Origin: Earliella scabrosa | Lineage: Eukaryota; Basidiomycota; Agaricomycetes; Polyporales; Polyporaceae | Assembly: GCA_022605405.1 (NCBI GenBank) | Contig: JABYQQ010000004.1 | Coordinates: 1,612,001 to 1,676,000 of the forward strand | Direction: 5' to 3' | Length of the DNA stretch: 64,000 nucleotides | In this document: positions 11,919-24,494 of the stretch, in pieces | Numbering within the stretch: the first letter of the stretch is position 1 | How the letters are laid out: every line of letters starts with the position of its first letter | Made by a program: the position numbers and the translations under genes | The notes under the pieces: generated by a model | What the model saw: the letters and a program-made list of their open reading frames with translations, nothing else | Databases searched by the model: none | Told to the model about the DNA's origin: nothing

Positions 11919-13437
11919 TCATGAGGCCGCCTCATCCAGCTTTGCCTTCTTTTCGGAGTGTGGGTCTGCACACTCATCTTCCGCCTTGCGCTTAGCGGTG
12001 CCATTGGCAGAAGGTGCCCCATCGGTGTCAGTGTTCTTCTTTTTCTTCTTCACAAGACCTGTGAGATCGTGAACTTGAGCCTGTCCGCTGGCCGCAGGTG
12101 CTACGGACGGCGCATTGAGCTCCTGGTCCAAGGCTTTGGCTGCCAACGCCGGTGCAGACTCTGCCGGCTCGTTTGGCGATGTCTTAAGCTCTTCGACCTG
12201 TACGTCAAAGTCAGCGGGAGCAATGCATGTAAATCAAGAAGCCGACCGTGCGTACCTTCAGGGCGAGATCTTCTCTTAGACCCTGGAGTTCCTTCTCCTC
12301 GGCTTCCATTTGGCTCTTTGACATGAGAGAGATAGCATCGTCACCCAGGATCGCGGGCCCAGTCGCCTTGCCTTTGCCTTTGGCATCTTCCTTCTTGCCA
12401 GAGGACTCAGGCTTGACGAAGCCCTGACCGCTCAATGCAGCGCGCAGTTCGGCTAGTCGGGCCTCGACGCTATCCAGCGCGCGTTCAGCGTGGGTAATCG
12501 AGTCGCCGAGTCGGCCCGAGGTGAGGTCCAGCACTATGCTCAGCTTGTAGTGGGCTTCCGCGATCTGGCGCGAGGAGAGGGGAAGGAGATCGGTCTTGAG
12601 CGCGAGGCCTGCACTGTAGTCTGTGATGGCCTGGTCGAACTTCTCTGTAGGGAAGTGGTGAGCACGCATGGAACGCGTCGGGGAAAGGGTGCGCACCTGT
12701 CTCTAGAGACACATCCCCGAGCGTGATGAAAACGTCTGCTAGTTTGAGCTTGATCTCGTCAGATTCGTCCTGCTGCTTCTCGTAGATAGCCCGCGCGACC
12801 TCGAGCACTTCCCAGGCGGCGTTGAAGTCGTCCTCGACATCCCCCTCATCAACCTCCTCCTGCTCCTCCTCGGCCTCTGCTTCTTCCACCGCCTTTTGGG
12901 CGTCCGCAAACAGATCGACGGCCTCGTCATCTCCATCTCCGGAGAAGGACAGGAATGCTCCACTCTTGCTCGCGTCTTTCGGGATACATGTGGCAGCAAC
13001 GTTGAGAATAGGTGCACGGAACCATGGTTGACAGCACACACCTTGGTCCTCATCAAACGAGTCATCCGGCTCTGCCTTGCCCAGCACTCCACTTTGGGCG
13101 ATCGCGTTCTCCAGCAGCGCCTTGCCATATGCAAAGTAGAGGTCCGCGGTCTCGGGAGCCCTGTCGCCGTGCTTCTTTGTGCTGTCGCGTGGTGCGCGGT
13201 CAGAACGCGTGGCATACGCGCCGCAGACGTGTCACTCACAGAAGCTCAAGGGCAGAGGCGTAGTGCTCCACAGCCTGCTCGTACTTCTTGAGCGCGAAGG
13301 CGCGTTTGGCGAGTTCTATCGTCTCCTCGAGTGACACCGCAGGCTGGTCGGGTGTGGCTGTAGGCTTCGCTGACTCTCTGGCGGAGAAGACGCGTTAATG
13401 CTGGCGGGAGCGCAAGGCGGTGAGAGACGTACGACAT
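11919..13437 (-). CDS. NASP/Hif1-like histone chaperone with SHNi-TPR repeats
   Basis: Nuclear chaperone that handles newly made H3-H4 before chromatin assembly. Exon 1 is only ATG plus two bases (MS). An intron starting GTACGT then leads to a first TPR (LAKRAFALKKYEQAVEHY) and YGKALLENAIAQ. A long acidic Glu/Asp tract interrupts the TPR region, as is typical of NASP. After it come LADVFITLGDVSLE and AHYKLSIVLDLTSG, the SHNi-TPR part, and a coiled coil (about 12300-12480). The C-terminus is Lys-rich (a KKKKK run and KRKAEDE), a likely nuclear localisation signal. The gene is divergent from the one at 13676, with 238 bases between the start codons. The H3 and H4 genes lie 38 kb away in this window. 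Confidence 0.85.
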
Positions 13438-13675
13438 GGCTGCGCGGCGGGGTCGGGAGTGGTGGTGGTTGTGGAGGAAGGAGGTGTGGTCAGAGTCTGT
13501 GGCGGGACGCGTCTGGAAGCGACAGCGATGGAAGCGCCGGTGCCACACGCGCGCTTTGGGTCCGGGGCCCACCGCCAAGGGCGCCATTGTGCTCACCGCC
13601 ATTGTCCGCCTCTTGCTCCCTCGCTGCCCTCGCTCGCTGCCATCTCCCGACGAATTGCATATCAACGACCTCAAC

Positions 13676-14809
13676 ATGTCAGCGATTGGTAGCGTGTTCC
13701 TCGGCGACGTCCAGCGACAGCGACACCTCTCGTCCTCTACCCCGCCCTCGTCACCGCCTCCCCATCCTGGCGGCAACGCTCCCGTCAGCTTCAGCGACCT
13801 CGATGATGCCGACGAGGAGAAGCCGCCGGAGGTCAAGCCCCCCGCAATCTCGCCCATTCTTTCTTTGGAGCTGCGGCTGCGATGGCTTGAAACGCTCCTG
13901 CTTGGTGCGAAACACGACGAGCATGGAGCCAAACCCGTGCCCAAAGTGGACAAGCTCAAGGATGGCGAGACCCTGACCCGCCGTGCGGAGGATCTGCAGC
14001 GCAGACTGGACGCAGTGGCGCAGAGCAACGATGCGCTGAAACGTTTCATGGACCGATGTGAGCTTTCAACTCCCCATCATCTAGGTTGTGTTGGATGGAT
14101 CGCTCGCGTCCCGGGACGATCCTTGAGCTGCGGGCCCGCCGCACCACGCACCCGAAGAACAACGTCCTCCCGAGGATTGCCAATAATCCCGCTAGCAGTC
14201 TGTGGGCTGCCCGCCGCTCTGAGTCCCTGGAGACAATAGCTTCCGCCAACCTCTTGGCCATCCATATACAACCTACGATTACATCCCGCCCCGTCTGTGA
14301 CCTAACGACTTTGTTCCAGATGAGCAGTATGCGCACATGTTGACACCCGCCTTCGCGCTCTCGGGCACTCTAAATCCGCCAACGTATGAGAACATGTCTT
14401 CGACCGAGCTCGACGCGTTCCTGACTGAGATGGAGCCGGATATCCGCGCCGCTGAGCGCGACCTACGCGAAATCAGCGCATTGGAGGGCAAGGGCGTTAC
14501 TGGGGCTGGCAAACTAGGCGACTACGAAGCGCTGCAACCACGCCTAGAGGCGTTGCTCAAGGCACACGATGAAGACCTCCGGATGGCGGCCGATCTGGAG
14601 AAGCGCATAGCGCTCCTAATGGATCATTATGCGACCAATGTGAGTTCGCAGCATCCGCCGCACACATGTATCAGTCTAATCTTGTACTCCAGGTTGATAC
14701 CCTCTCGGAACTGTTCGTGTCGTGGGACGAGACGATTAGAGACGCTGAAGACGAGGTTGATACATTGGAGAAGGATCGCGAAGAAAAGCGCAGGCTTGGC
14801 TATGAGTAG
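13676..14809 (+). CDS. Probable dynactin subunit p22/p24-like protein
   Basis: Likely small shoulder subunit of dynactin, the dynein cofactor for vesicle and nuclear transport. Three exons. The first starts MSAIGSVFLGDVQ, is Ser/Pro-rich, then has LRLRWLETLLLG and a helical stretch ending in LKRFMDRY. A 262-base intron (14058-14319) follows, unusually long for this locus. Exon 2 continues AHMLTPAFALSG and is almost wholly alpha-helical and charged. A second intron leads to VDTLSELFVSWDETIRDAEDE and a short tail ending at TAG 14809. Domain order, length near 265 residues and the coiled-coil character fit the dynactin p22 family, but the assignment rests on memory of the family pattern and should be checked. 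Confidence 0.6.
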
Positions 14810-16152
14810 ACCACCATAGCCTGACTGCTCGCTCGTAAGTCACTCGGTATTCATCTTGATTGCCACGCGATGACAGCTTGCCAGCATCTTCGTAACACGT
14901 CGAGCTCTTTGAATGGGATCCCGGACGTTCACTGCCGCCTCTCTCCATTTCATCGGAGCTCTCACGCAGACGGGTCCGATAAACGCCTGCCCGCGATTGG
15001 CCCGCGAATATGTCTGTTCATGACATCGAGGCCCACCAGGCGATCGCTGTGCGAGTTGCGCCCGCGAAGATGACCGTAATTACAGCACGCTCAGCATGCG
15101 CATCAACTCCGCGGCCCAATAGTCACAGGTTCGACCGCCGGTCTACACGCGCTGCAAGGTATCCGTCATTTGGGCCACGTCGCGAAGACTCAATCGATCC
15201 TTCTTGCCTAGACCCTCTACCCCTATCTCACAGGCACTGACGTGTACTGCAAACTCTGTTTCGTGCCGTCGTGATTTCGGAATCAGTCGGATCTGTTCTT
15301 GATCTCCGCACTGGTAGTGGTCAGCCAGTCTTCCAACGAAGCGGAACCGTGTCGTGTGAGTGCCTTTTTCCATGCATCGTCAGCGTCGGTTGCTTCCGTA
15401 AGCCCGCGTCACGGACACGGAGGTACTTTGTCAATGTCTCATCTCATCTTCCACGCACCCAATATGTCTTAAGTGGGGGCTATGCTACCCCGCGCGCGAT
15501 ACGGCCGGTTCCTCGATGTACGATGGGTGCTGTACAGAATGGAAAATTGGGCTGCGGTAATTGCAGCGCTGAACGAGGGGCCAAGACCATGCACACATCG
15601 AGTGGGCGATGGGCATCCCGCCCTCGCAGATGTCACTTGCCATTCAGGATGACGAGTGGGCCGAACGTTTGAGTGCGGTGTGATGGCACCAGGCATATGC
15701 TTGTCATGTGCGAGGCTGTGCGCCTGGACGGACGCTGGCGGCGCCCATGCCCAGTGTTAGCCATCCCCTGCTCCGGTGCCCCGACGCTGACATTTTCCTG
15801 GCCGCACGAGTCCGGGCAGCCGGCGACGCTGTGCGCACCCGAACGGTAAATTGCCGTTCCCGTTCCAACGGATGGCTTACCGAGAACGGAAGCTGTGCCA
15901 GGCGTCAGCAATCGTTGCGTTGGATCTTCGCATGCTCGGTTGGATGGGGGACTGCCCATAGGACCCGTATGTGGGGCACCAGCCGAGAATGCTGGACAAC
16001 CTGTACCGTTCGTCATGTGCGGACGCGGCGTTTTGCGAGAGGCGCAATAAAAGCAGCCGTCGACCGAGCCTCTAACTCCCAACTACCCCGCCCCCTCCGT
16101 CCTCTCCCGCCCTACTGAACACGCCCCCGGAGCGCATCAAGCTTAAGCAACC
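14810..16152. other. Intergenic region, no gene recognised
   Basis: Open frames of up to 149 codons occur on both strands, but none combines an ATG, splice sites and a recognisable motif. The last 80 bases are CT-rich, as expected for the leader of the gene at 16153. Confidence 0.4.
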
Positions 16153-17641
16153 ATGGCAAGAAGGCGACCCGTAGGTGATGTCCACCCAACTGTACGGGAC
16201 CAGTCGATACTGATTCGTCGCATCACTAATAATGTTCCGCATCACCGCAGGCGCGTCGTTGGTTTGGCAGGCCGAAAGATGGGCCGGGTCCGCAAGACAC
16301 CTTTCAAAGCGAATTTCAACTAGAGCCCACCCAAGCGCCCCCCGTGGGCGGGTCGCATCAAACGTTCAGAGTCGCTCCACATCCCCCGCCTGCTGCTCAA
16401 GAGGGCGCGTCCGTTCAGCGGCGGATCTCCGCTCCAATGCCATTGCGTGCAAGTGGACGACGTGCGAGGGACGCCGCCGGTACGTCACGCCAGGGTGAGC
16501 AGCGCCCGAGTATGGGTGCACACAACAACCTAGCCTCATCTCCCTCGGCGCGAGCAGGCCGCCTCGAGGCGGAGCCCGCGGCCGCACAAGCGGGCCCTTC
16601 CAGGCGACCACGTCAATCTGCTGGCCATCGTCCGACACGCAGCAACCCGACTGAGACGACGCAGGCTGCGGGCGGAACTTACACTCGAAGCCGGTCCAGC
16701 AGTACGCTCGTGCGCTCGGATCCGTGCTCCCCCGTCGGCGAACCCAGTTCGTGGCCGCGAGGGATGCACATGCCTACTGGCTATCATCGCCCTCCGCCCG
16801 ACCACCATCTCGCTGTCTCCCCGGTTTCCTATCCAGGCTATCCAGGATACGGTCCCCAGACGCCCGGATCCCCGGGCGTTGGCCGCGGACAATATACCCC
16901 TCCAACGCTGTCCCCTAGCCAGTTCGGCGCGATGTCCACCGGTTCTCTGCCGTTGATGTCTCCGCACACGTTCCACCACCATAGACCTGGATCTTACGAG
17001 CTGCCGGAACCGTCGCCTACTGACACTTCGTCTTGGCACTACCCCTCTCCTGCAGCACTCACCCCAAGCTCGATGCGTGGCGTCAGTATACCCCCAAGCG
17101 TGCAGTCTGACCCCTCTCCGTACATGGATTGGGCAGGGCAGGAGTTCTCACCACTCATCGGACCCTCAGGTAAGCAATAGCATTACCTCCAAGGCATCCC
17201 ATCTTGTCGATGCTGATCCTGATTCCCACCCGCAGACCCCGCAGAACTCCCTCCGCTCACGCCCGACATGCCTGTGGGTGACGTCTTCTGGGATCCGGTC
17301 ACCGCTGCACAACCACACACGGTGATCACGGCGCCCGGCACCCATGGCCATGGCCCGAGCCCGTTCGGATCCAGGCATTACGCCCAAACGAGCAGTTCGG
17401 GTACGTAATCGATGTCGTGTGTGTCCTGATTGACGTCCCTCACCACACACACGGGATCGCAGTGCCCGAGCTGTTCTTCCCGAGCGAGCTCTTTGGGTCC
17501 TCGCAGGACGTCTTCGCCTTCTCTGACGCCCACTTTGGATCTTCCCAAGACATGTCGCAGAGCAGTACCCACACCGAGCGGGCCGCCGGACCTTCCGCTC
17601 CTGGATACTCGGCTCAAGCTGGTCGCCCGCCTGGATACTGA
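16153..17641 (+). CDS. Hypothetical Pro/Ser-rich protein
   Basis: Function not recognised. Four exons can be read. ATG 16153 gives MARRRP, then an intron (GTAGGT to CCGCAG, ending 16250) leads in frame to ARRWFGRPKDGPGP. The long second exon (to about 17168) is rich in Pro, Ser, Arg and Gly, with several SP/TP sites and tracts such as GYPGYGPQTPGSPG. Two further introns (GTAAGC and GTACGT donors) lead to LPPLTPDMPVGDVFWDP and the C-terminal part. That part holds a duplicated unit, ELFGSSQDVF and AHFGSSQDMS. The protein is about 420 residues, without membrane segments and probably largely disordered. It could be a regulatory or adaptor protein. Confidence 0.6.
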
Positions 17642-20023
17642 GCTCTCCTCTCCCGGCGCCGCGGCACCTCTGCCTAACTCCGAAGTGCTTCCTCGGCTTG
17701 TTGTGGCCTATACCCTTCCCTCCTGGCTCCGGCTGTGATCATGACAAAAGGACAGTTGCTATCTTTGCTCTCGCGTCTACCTCTATACCTCCTTTCTGAG
17801 TGCGTAGCTCTGCGCTGGCCGCCTGCGTCGCTCTTTCTTCTTTTCACTTGCTGCCTATCTATTTGGCGCGGATGCCGTGTCGGGACGCTTTATTCTTCGC
17901 GCTGGCGATTCTTTTTCTTTGTACATACTAACATTATCCCCTTATTTGTGAATACATTGCTACCCTATACCCCTTAATTGCTCACGTCTGTCCTACGTCC
18001 CTTTCATGCTATACATGTCCAACGTTACGACACAGGCTCAGTATCCATGTTCATGGTACGATAGAGCTCATTCATAGCATAGTCAACGTAATAAGGTAAT
18101 GTGCGATGAGGCTGCCGATGAGAGTCACGACACGCAACCGGTGCATACTGATTATCGCGAACCAGTTCATCCTATAGACTTTCTGTTGCGGCAGTTGCAT
18201 GAGTCGCTCGCGCCCAGGTCTTAGGTCGGACTGCAAGGGTCGGAAAGGGAAACAAAACTTATCCCGCATACTGGGGATCCACGTAGAGCACAGTCAGCCG
18301 ACACAGCTCTGCACAGGTTGGAGGAGAAGAGCACCCCTGGCACTGGGGATATACTACCGCCCTAGATTGCATGGTACTTTCTGATATCCAGTCGTATCCT
18401 CTGAAGGGACAGGATATCCAGGTAAGACAAATTCGGGTACATGTCTCTCACTGACAGGGCTCATTTAGGAATGTCGCTCACGGTTTGCGAGCGTTAGCGA
18501 TATAAACCGAGCTCCGCCGCTCGCCGCAGGCTGTGATCCCACTTGGCAGCTTCTTGTGTTCCTCGTGAGCTGCTCCAACGGGGTCCGTTCCGCAGGAAGT
18601 GTCCCATCTTGGATATACAACCCACGCGCGCTTTCATAGTCGACGATCATCACCGTCAGCGGATTGTTGGAACATCAAGGTAGAGGATCAGTATCGAGGC
18701 TATGTCCCCGTGGTATTAACAATACGCTCCAGGCAACGAATCATACCGGCGCTTAGTTTCGAACAACAACAGTTGTGCGTATCAGCCTGGCGTATCAGGA
18801 AGCATACGAGGTGCGGTCATGACGCGCATTATCCACAGTTCCAGCCTACGCGGACACCTTCACAGCATAGGATCCGATAGGAGTGGGAACGCGCTCTCAG
18901 TCGGTGGCTGGTTAACCAACAGACGAACCATCCCGCTTGCCTCGAGGCAGGGGTAGCCTGATCTTCGCCCCTGGTATCGGCATTTTACCGAACGAGGCAA
19001 CGAGGAGAATCCATGTGCTGACCCGAATAGAACTCCGACGCGTTCTAGCGAAGGAAAACTCAAACCTTTGACCAAGCCGATCAGTACCGTGGGCAGTCGG
19101 TCCACTGCGGTGGCATTTAGAACGGGAGGATCGCTTAGATGTGACATGTGAGGTCCATGAGGCCTGCGTGGCGATGTACTAGCAGGTCTAGACTTCATTG
19201 ACAATTGGCCGGCCGATATTGGATATTGAGACCTGAGCAATTGGAGCAACAGGTTGTGGTGAGTACTTACAATTGATGAGCCTGGATCGTACCTGTCTGT
19301 ACTTCTTCGTATCATATCGGGAAGTTGGAGTACTGACTGTTGTACATGAAAGCTCACTCAGGGCGGTGAGGCCATGGCAGATGATTTGTTCGGACGAACA
19401 GATCTCTTATCTGGCGTCTTGCCACTGTTCCAGGACCATCTTTGATTGGAGGTGTCGTAGGAACTGAGCACTGGCAAACACACTCACAATCTGGAGCCAC
19501 GGTGTGCAAAGACTGGAGTCACTAGGCATCCTATTACGGAAGACTAGACGCTCATGAAACGCCCTCCATCAGTACACGTGGCGAGGGTCACTGACTCCGA
19601 TTCTCTCCGAGTCCCGGACAGACTCTGAGCATGCTCACCTCGCGCTGCCAGCGGGATGGTTTGCTATGGGCTAGAACAAGCAATACACGTGTATGGTCAG
19701 CTACGGAGACTAGAACAAGCAATTGTTACGCTTTTTCTGACCCCTAGCTACCCCACGTGTGTCACCAAATCTCAACACCTGGCATCTCAGCAAGTTGCTC
19801 CGGATCCGATCCAAGTCGGTATGTATTTTCTACTACATTGCAAGCTCGCATGCGTTACAAAAGGTTAATATGATCGCATAAAATTGGGCGTAGGGACTCA
19901 TGTAAGGCGGAACAGGGAATGTGGGGCGGAAACATGGGACACGTCGAGATATGGCCGATAGACAAGCGAGGGCGCGAGTGCCATAGAGAGGAAAGAGGTG
20001 GGTCAGGCAACGAGTGGCGGCGT
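17642..20023. other. Gene-poor stretch of 2.4 kb
   Basis: No complete gene seen. The first 350 bases look like a T-rich 3' region. Scattered minus-strand fragments could be coding relics: a hydrophobic stretch at about 18074-18170 (FAIISMHRLRVVTLIGSLIA) and a 165-codon frame at 18860-19357. They have no clear splice context or family match. Confidence 0.35.
19671..19723. repeat. Short direct repeat
   Basis: The 14-mer CTAGAACAAGCAAT occurs at 19671-19684 and again at 19710-19723, 39 bases apart. It may be the footprint of a small tandem duplication or chance. Confidence 0.4.
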
Positions 20024-21044
20024 TCAGGCGATGCCCACATGCGTCTCTAAGGCCTCGGCGATTTCATTGACCAGCTTCGCGAAATCCTCTTGCGGGAGAT
20101 CGCACTGATGGTCGACATTCTGGTCGGTCTCATACATAGTACCACCGGTAAGCGCATCGACTTCTAGGCCCTCCATGCCGCTGCTAGGCTCGGCGATGGA
20201 ACGACTAGGGTAGCCGTGGTTCGCCACCAAGGCATGGCCTGTCGGGGGCACCGTACTGCTGAAGACGTTTGCGTTCGGCGCAGGTGTTCCAGGCACGAAG
20301 CCGGTCAAGGCTGTCGCGGCCCTGGCCCGCTCATCGCCATCGACAGACGCGACTTCGTGGAGGGTTCGGATAGGATGTTCACATCCGGGTAGGTCCATAG
20401 GAAAGGTAGCTCCTAATCCTTGGCCGCTGCCTGAGAGGTCGAAACATCTTCCTGCGTCAGGATCAACGTCCATGGAGTCGGCGCTGGACGGCGAAATGAG
20501 GGAGTGGCTCTCGACCGGTGCGAATGGTGAGTGAAGCCGGGAAGCCGGGACTTCGTGATGTGCGCCCGCTACCTCCCGATCGTGAGCGATGTGGGAGGGC
20601 GCGGTCATTGGCGAGATGATTGAGACACCGTTAGGATGGGCGAGGCTGGGGAATAACTTGACCGCGGCAACTTCATGGTGAGGCTCCGGCGCGCTCTACA
20701 CCCACGACCAGCTCAATATTGTTGATGACTTCCGATCGGGAGAGGACTACTCACCGCCGTGTTGATGTCCTGCAGCACCTCGACTCCGCACCCTCGAGTG
20801 ATCGGCTGCTCTACCCTGAAAACATGGTATGTGGGGGGCATAACGACTTCGACGTGGTCGTCATCATCCTCTCGATGAATTTGGTGGTATTTGGTTCCCC
20901 AGTGCGGCATGTACTGCAGGAACTGGAGGGACACGACGGTAAGTCGCCTTGCTTTAGATCGCCAAGTTATAGACTGAAACATACCCGTCTCTTCGATCCG
21001 ATCAGCAGAGACTTTGGAATGGTCTGCTTGGGGCCTCTGTACAT
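20024..21044 (-). CDS. Hypothetical protein, member of a small GPKQTIP-motif family
   Basis: Unrecognised. Three exons: ATG 21044 reads MYRGPKQTIPKSLLIGSKRR, then a phase-0 intron (GTATGT donor), then FLQYMPHWGTKYHQIHRE followed by an acidic DDDD stretch and VLQDINTA. A second phase-0 intron (GTGAGT to GTGTAG) leads to a long Ser/Pro-containing C-terminal exon ending at TGA 20024. The N-terminal motif, the following WG motif and both intron positions match the plus-strand gene at 28886, so the two are paralogues. The C-terminal region is acidic with a final helical stretch (DFAKLVNEIAEALETHV). About 310 residues. There is no signal peptide or membrane segment; possibly a nuclear regulatory protein, but this is a guess. 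Confidence 0.6.
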
Positions 21045-21249
21045 GACGGCGAATGATTGGAGGAGTTGTGGTGAGGTGGATGCTCTCGCGGCGGGAACGA
21101 AAGGGCGATGAAGCAAGGCGGTAAACCAGAACAAGCTTTTCGTTGCTGTCGCTGTCGAAGCGCAGTCAGAATGGTCACACCGACTCAGTCTTCATTGTCT
21201 CCCTCGATTCAGCCGCCCCTTCGCACACACCACACGTGGATCAGGGAAT

Positions 21250-21475
21250 TTTTCTCTGTGTGCGGAGACAACTGCGCACCTGTTCAACGAATTCACAGAA
21301 CGAACGGGTGCCGTGTTGCCGCACGTCTGGAGCTGCTTCTCGCCTTGTATTCGGATGATTCTCATGTCCGAGCGGAACAGCCGTTCCCAACCGAAAAGGT
21401 ATTGCAGCAGGCGCGCGCCGCGCGGGGTCCCTTCGCACTGGACCCTTCAGCATACGAAGGGCCATGGTGATCCCA
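21250..21475 (+). pseudogene. Relic copy A of an unknown gene family
   Basis: A plus-strand frame reads VCGDNCAP, then RLELLLALYSDD, AEQPFPTEKV and FALDPSAYEG. The DNA aligns base by base, at roughly 60% by eye, with copy B at 21910-22130. The key peptide also resembles the minus-strand gene at 31129-32318. No start codon and no continuing exon set could be built, although an open frame at about 21500-21720 (with AEMARTELTNYARYEKTY) may be a further exon. It is probably a decayed fragment. Confidence 0.45.
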
Positions 21476-21909
21476 TCAGAATGTAGGGTGAGTCAGTCCT
21501 TGCAGCTCCTTACGGCCATAACGTCCAATTCTCTTGTGCGGAGATGGCCAGAACCGAACTCACGAATTATGCGCGATACGAGAAGACATACATGATGCGC
21601 ATCGGACAACGTACCCTGTCGTTGGAGCTGCCCAGCAGGCAATCCGGGGTTCAAGTATCTATTCGAGCTCTTGTGCAACATTGGTCGCGCTATGCGAGGC
21701 AATGGTATTCCAGTGCTACATAATGAGAGCGCTGGATGAGGGTTTCGGAGAGAGTGTACGTACTCCGGCAGTCCTGATGATCTTTGTGTGCTGATCAAGT
21801 ACAGTAGGTAGCTCAGGACTCTCAAGCCAATGTCACTGGACAACCTGGATTGAGCTGCGTCCTCACACATAGCACGCGTGGAGCAGGCTGCTTGTCTGTA
21901 GATGGCAAA

Positions 21910-22130
21910 AGTTGCTATGTTCGGAGACAACTAGACGCCACTGACCAACAAAGTCAGAGCATCACACCGTGCCTTTCTCACAAGCGTAGAATTTCTGCTT
22001 CCCTTGTATCCGCGACATCCTCGTGTCGCGGATCAGCTCTTCCCAACAGAAACCATGCCACAAGAGACGCACGAGCTCCATTGCTTCGAGGGAGAGCTCT
22101 TCACATTGGACCCTTCAGCGTAGGAACAAC
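21910..22130 (+). pseudogene. Relic copy B of the same unknown family
   Basis: The frame reads VAMFGDN, then an in-frame TAG, then VEFLLPLYPRHPRVADQLF followed by PTE, and later LFTLDPSA followed by another TAG. Two in-frame stops show that this copy is broken. It is a degenerate direct duplicate of copy A, about 660 bases away. Confidence 0.45.
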
Positions 22131-23155
22131 AATTGGTAAACTCACCCTGAATTTCCTGTGAGGGTCTCGGGACGTCTTACCGCTTCTCGGCGGCTCCGTG
22201 TGAGATACCTCTTCCTGGTTAGGATGCAGCGCGAAGTTCGGCCCCTAGTCCCCTCGGAAGTCGGGGCTACTAGGAGGTCTCCTTATAGCCATTGAGCCCT
22301 ACAATTGTCAGTCTGATAGGTTAAGTATCTCTGCACACGCGGTACGCCTTGCACCTGAAAGCAAAGATCTCGAAAGCACACCCGCAAGGAGTCCGGTGAG
22401 AAGGTACTCAGCAGGTGACAATGGCAAGGAGCGCTGCGGGCTCCGAATCGAGGATTGCAAAGACACGGAGTCAGTGCCGGGCGCCGCACAAGAGTACGGG
22501 CGTCGACGACATAAGGGACAATGGCAGCACCCCAATGGAGGGATCCGCGCTGGAGAACGGCTCCCTGATTCGCTCGCATCCGACCCACTGGTTCCAACAG
22601 GGCCGTGCATTCTGTTATCCTCCGCGACCAAATTGCATGGGAGCGGGGATGCACCGGCTCCAGCATGTCTTCGCGACATGCTGATGCGCGTGGACATACC
22701 AATGCACAAAGCGACGAATGACGGCGCAGGGTCGTATCGAGATTTATTTGGACGCCGGCGGGGCGCAGGATCGCGCATCCAACTGCCCGCAGCAAGTAGC
22801 GGACAGGGCAGTGTAAGAACGAGCTGAAGATACGAGACCAATTTGAACTACAAGGAGACCCTGGCGCATGGGCGCGTAGAGAGATCAGTTGGAGGGGGGG
22901 ACATGTTCCACAACATCATCGCGAAGAGACTGCCGGGCGGTGAGCGTAAGAAGGTACTTGGCTGAGGAATTCTAGAACTCAACCTCGGCAATTCGCGCCG
23001 CGCGGCACGTGGATCATTCCTCCCTGCTTCTTCCTGAGAATACGAGTCCATCCCAACCGTCCGCGATGCTGTGATCAATTGCTATCTCAGCCCAGACATG
23101 AGCATCGGGGGTGGAAGCATCAGGAGATAATGCAGCTCACCGCCTATGTCCACAA
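22131..23155. other. Gene-poor stretch downstream of an F-box gene
   Basis: Overlapping open frames on both strands at 22283-22841 reach 140-177 codons. They are GC-driven, show no splice pattern and match no family I recognise. Confidence 0.35.
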
Positions 23156-24494
23156 TCACTCCGAGTCCAGGTCAGGCATTGTCGACCTGCGTTTGCTACA
23201 GTTAACGCGGATGATCTTGCGAGCGGACAACTTGGGGAGTCGTTTCTCGACAGTTTCAACCAATTCCTCCCATGTCAGAGTCGGTTCGAGCTCCTCGGGG
23301 AAGTTCGGCAAGATCAAGAACTCGATGGAGAACGCTACAAGTTCCAAGCACTCGAAGCGCTTCTGTTCCAGGATCGGATCCAAGGCCTCTAGCTGGTCGC
23401 CATATGCAAACTCGTGACGTTTGGCACAGGAAGAGAGCGATTCGTCACGCCGTCGGCGGTAGGTTTGGAAGAATTGTACATCGAGGATTCGGAGGCGCGC
23501 AGCTATGGCATCCAGCATTGACGAAACCGCCCGCCAGTTGACAGCGCCATGACGTTCATGGTTGATGTTGATGGTGAGTGAGTCGAGATGAGCGAAATCA
23601 GATAGTAAATCGAAGCCATCTGTCCACGGTCCGACGCGATGTAAGAGGACATCGACAGCGACACGGAGGAACTTGATACACACCGAGCATGACATCGAGA
23701 AACAACGATCTCACGGAAGCGGCAAAAATGTGCGTCATTCCGGCCATCATCTCCATTGCATGAAGAATAGACGGCGGAGCACCAGTTAAGTGGAGAAAGA
23801 AGATGGAGGACGCTGACGGCGTCACGGACAGCCACTGCAGGCATCCGCGGACGCACACTTCGTCTCCCTCCTGTGTCCCTCCGAAGGTCAGTTTCTGCAG
23901 CTTTGGCCGCGTCTGTGGGTACGCAACCTTCGGAATTGCCCAAGAGCGATGCGGAAATCTGACGGAGAGGAAGTTCAAGTCTGTGAGCCCAGGGAGCGAT
24001 GCAATCATGCGACGCAAAGTCCCGAAAGACGGGAAGGAACAATCGTAGAGCCGCAATTCCCGGATGGCAGGGTATAGGAGAAGCATAGCGGGCGCAGTTG
24101 GATGCGGGGGGCATTTGGCCCAGTCCACGCAATGCATCGTCAATGACACTACATTGGGCAGGTAACCCGCAAAGTGATGGAAGAAGAATCGTCCTAGTTG
24201 CTCGTCTGCAGGCGTAGGAGAATAGCGGTATTCGTCTATGGGGCGCAGCTCAAATATCTCCACTATGCGAACCGATTGAAGGCACGGCTGAAGAGTGGGT
24301 TCGTGTAGGACACGGGTGACCAACTTGTCGTACCCTGTGGGGTCAGAGATCACCAGTCTGTGGAAGAGCTGGTGGCGGCTCGCGGGGAGCCAGTCGCTAC
24401 AGACCAAAGCGCAAGTGAGCAGAGTCTGCGCGTCAGGCCACACGGCCGCTATTATCGCGTCCACAATCTCTCCGGGAAGACGAGGAAGCGGCAT
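23156..24494 (-). CDS. F-box protein, paralogue of the gene at 35549
   Basis: Probable SCF substrate receptor. ATG 24494 gives MPLPRLPGEIVDAIIAAVW, an F-box that continues through CALVCSDWLPASRHQLFHRL. The rest is leucine-rich with LRR-like spacing (YLPNVVSLTMHCVDW, YPAIRELRLYDCSFPSF, LPGLTDLNFLSV). One intron, starting GTGTGT after the codon for Leu in DVML and ending in GGACAG, leads to DGFDLLSDFAHLDSL. The protein ends in SKRRSTMPDLDSE, about 420 residues. The same block order is found in the gene at 35549, so the pair arose by duplication. It lies 311 bases downstream of the kinase stop, on the same strand. Confidence 0.82.

Noticed and set aside
22283..22841. Long frames on both strands
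   Set aside because: They overlap each other, have no splice sites or motifs, and look like GC-driven open frames.
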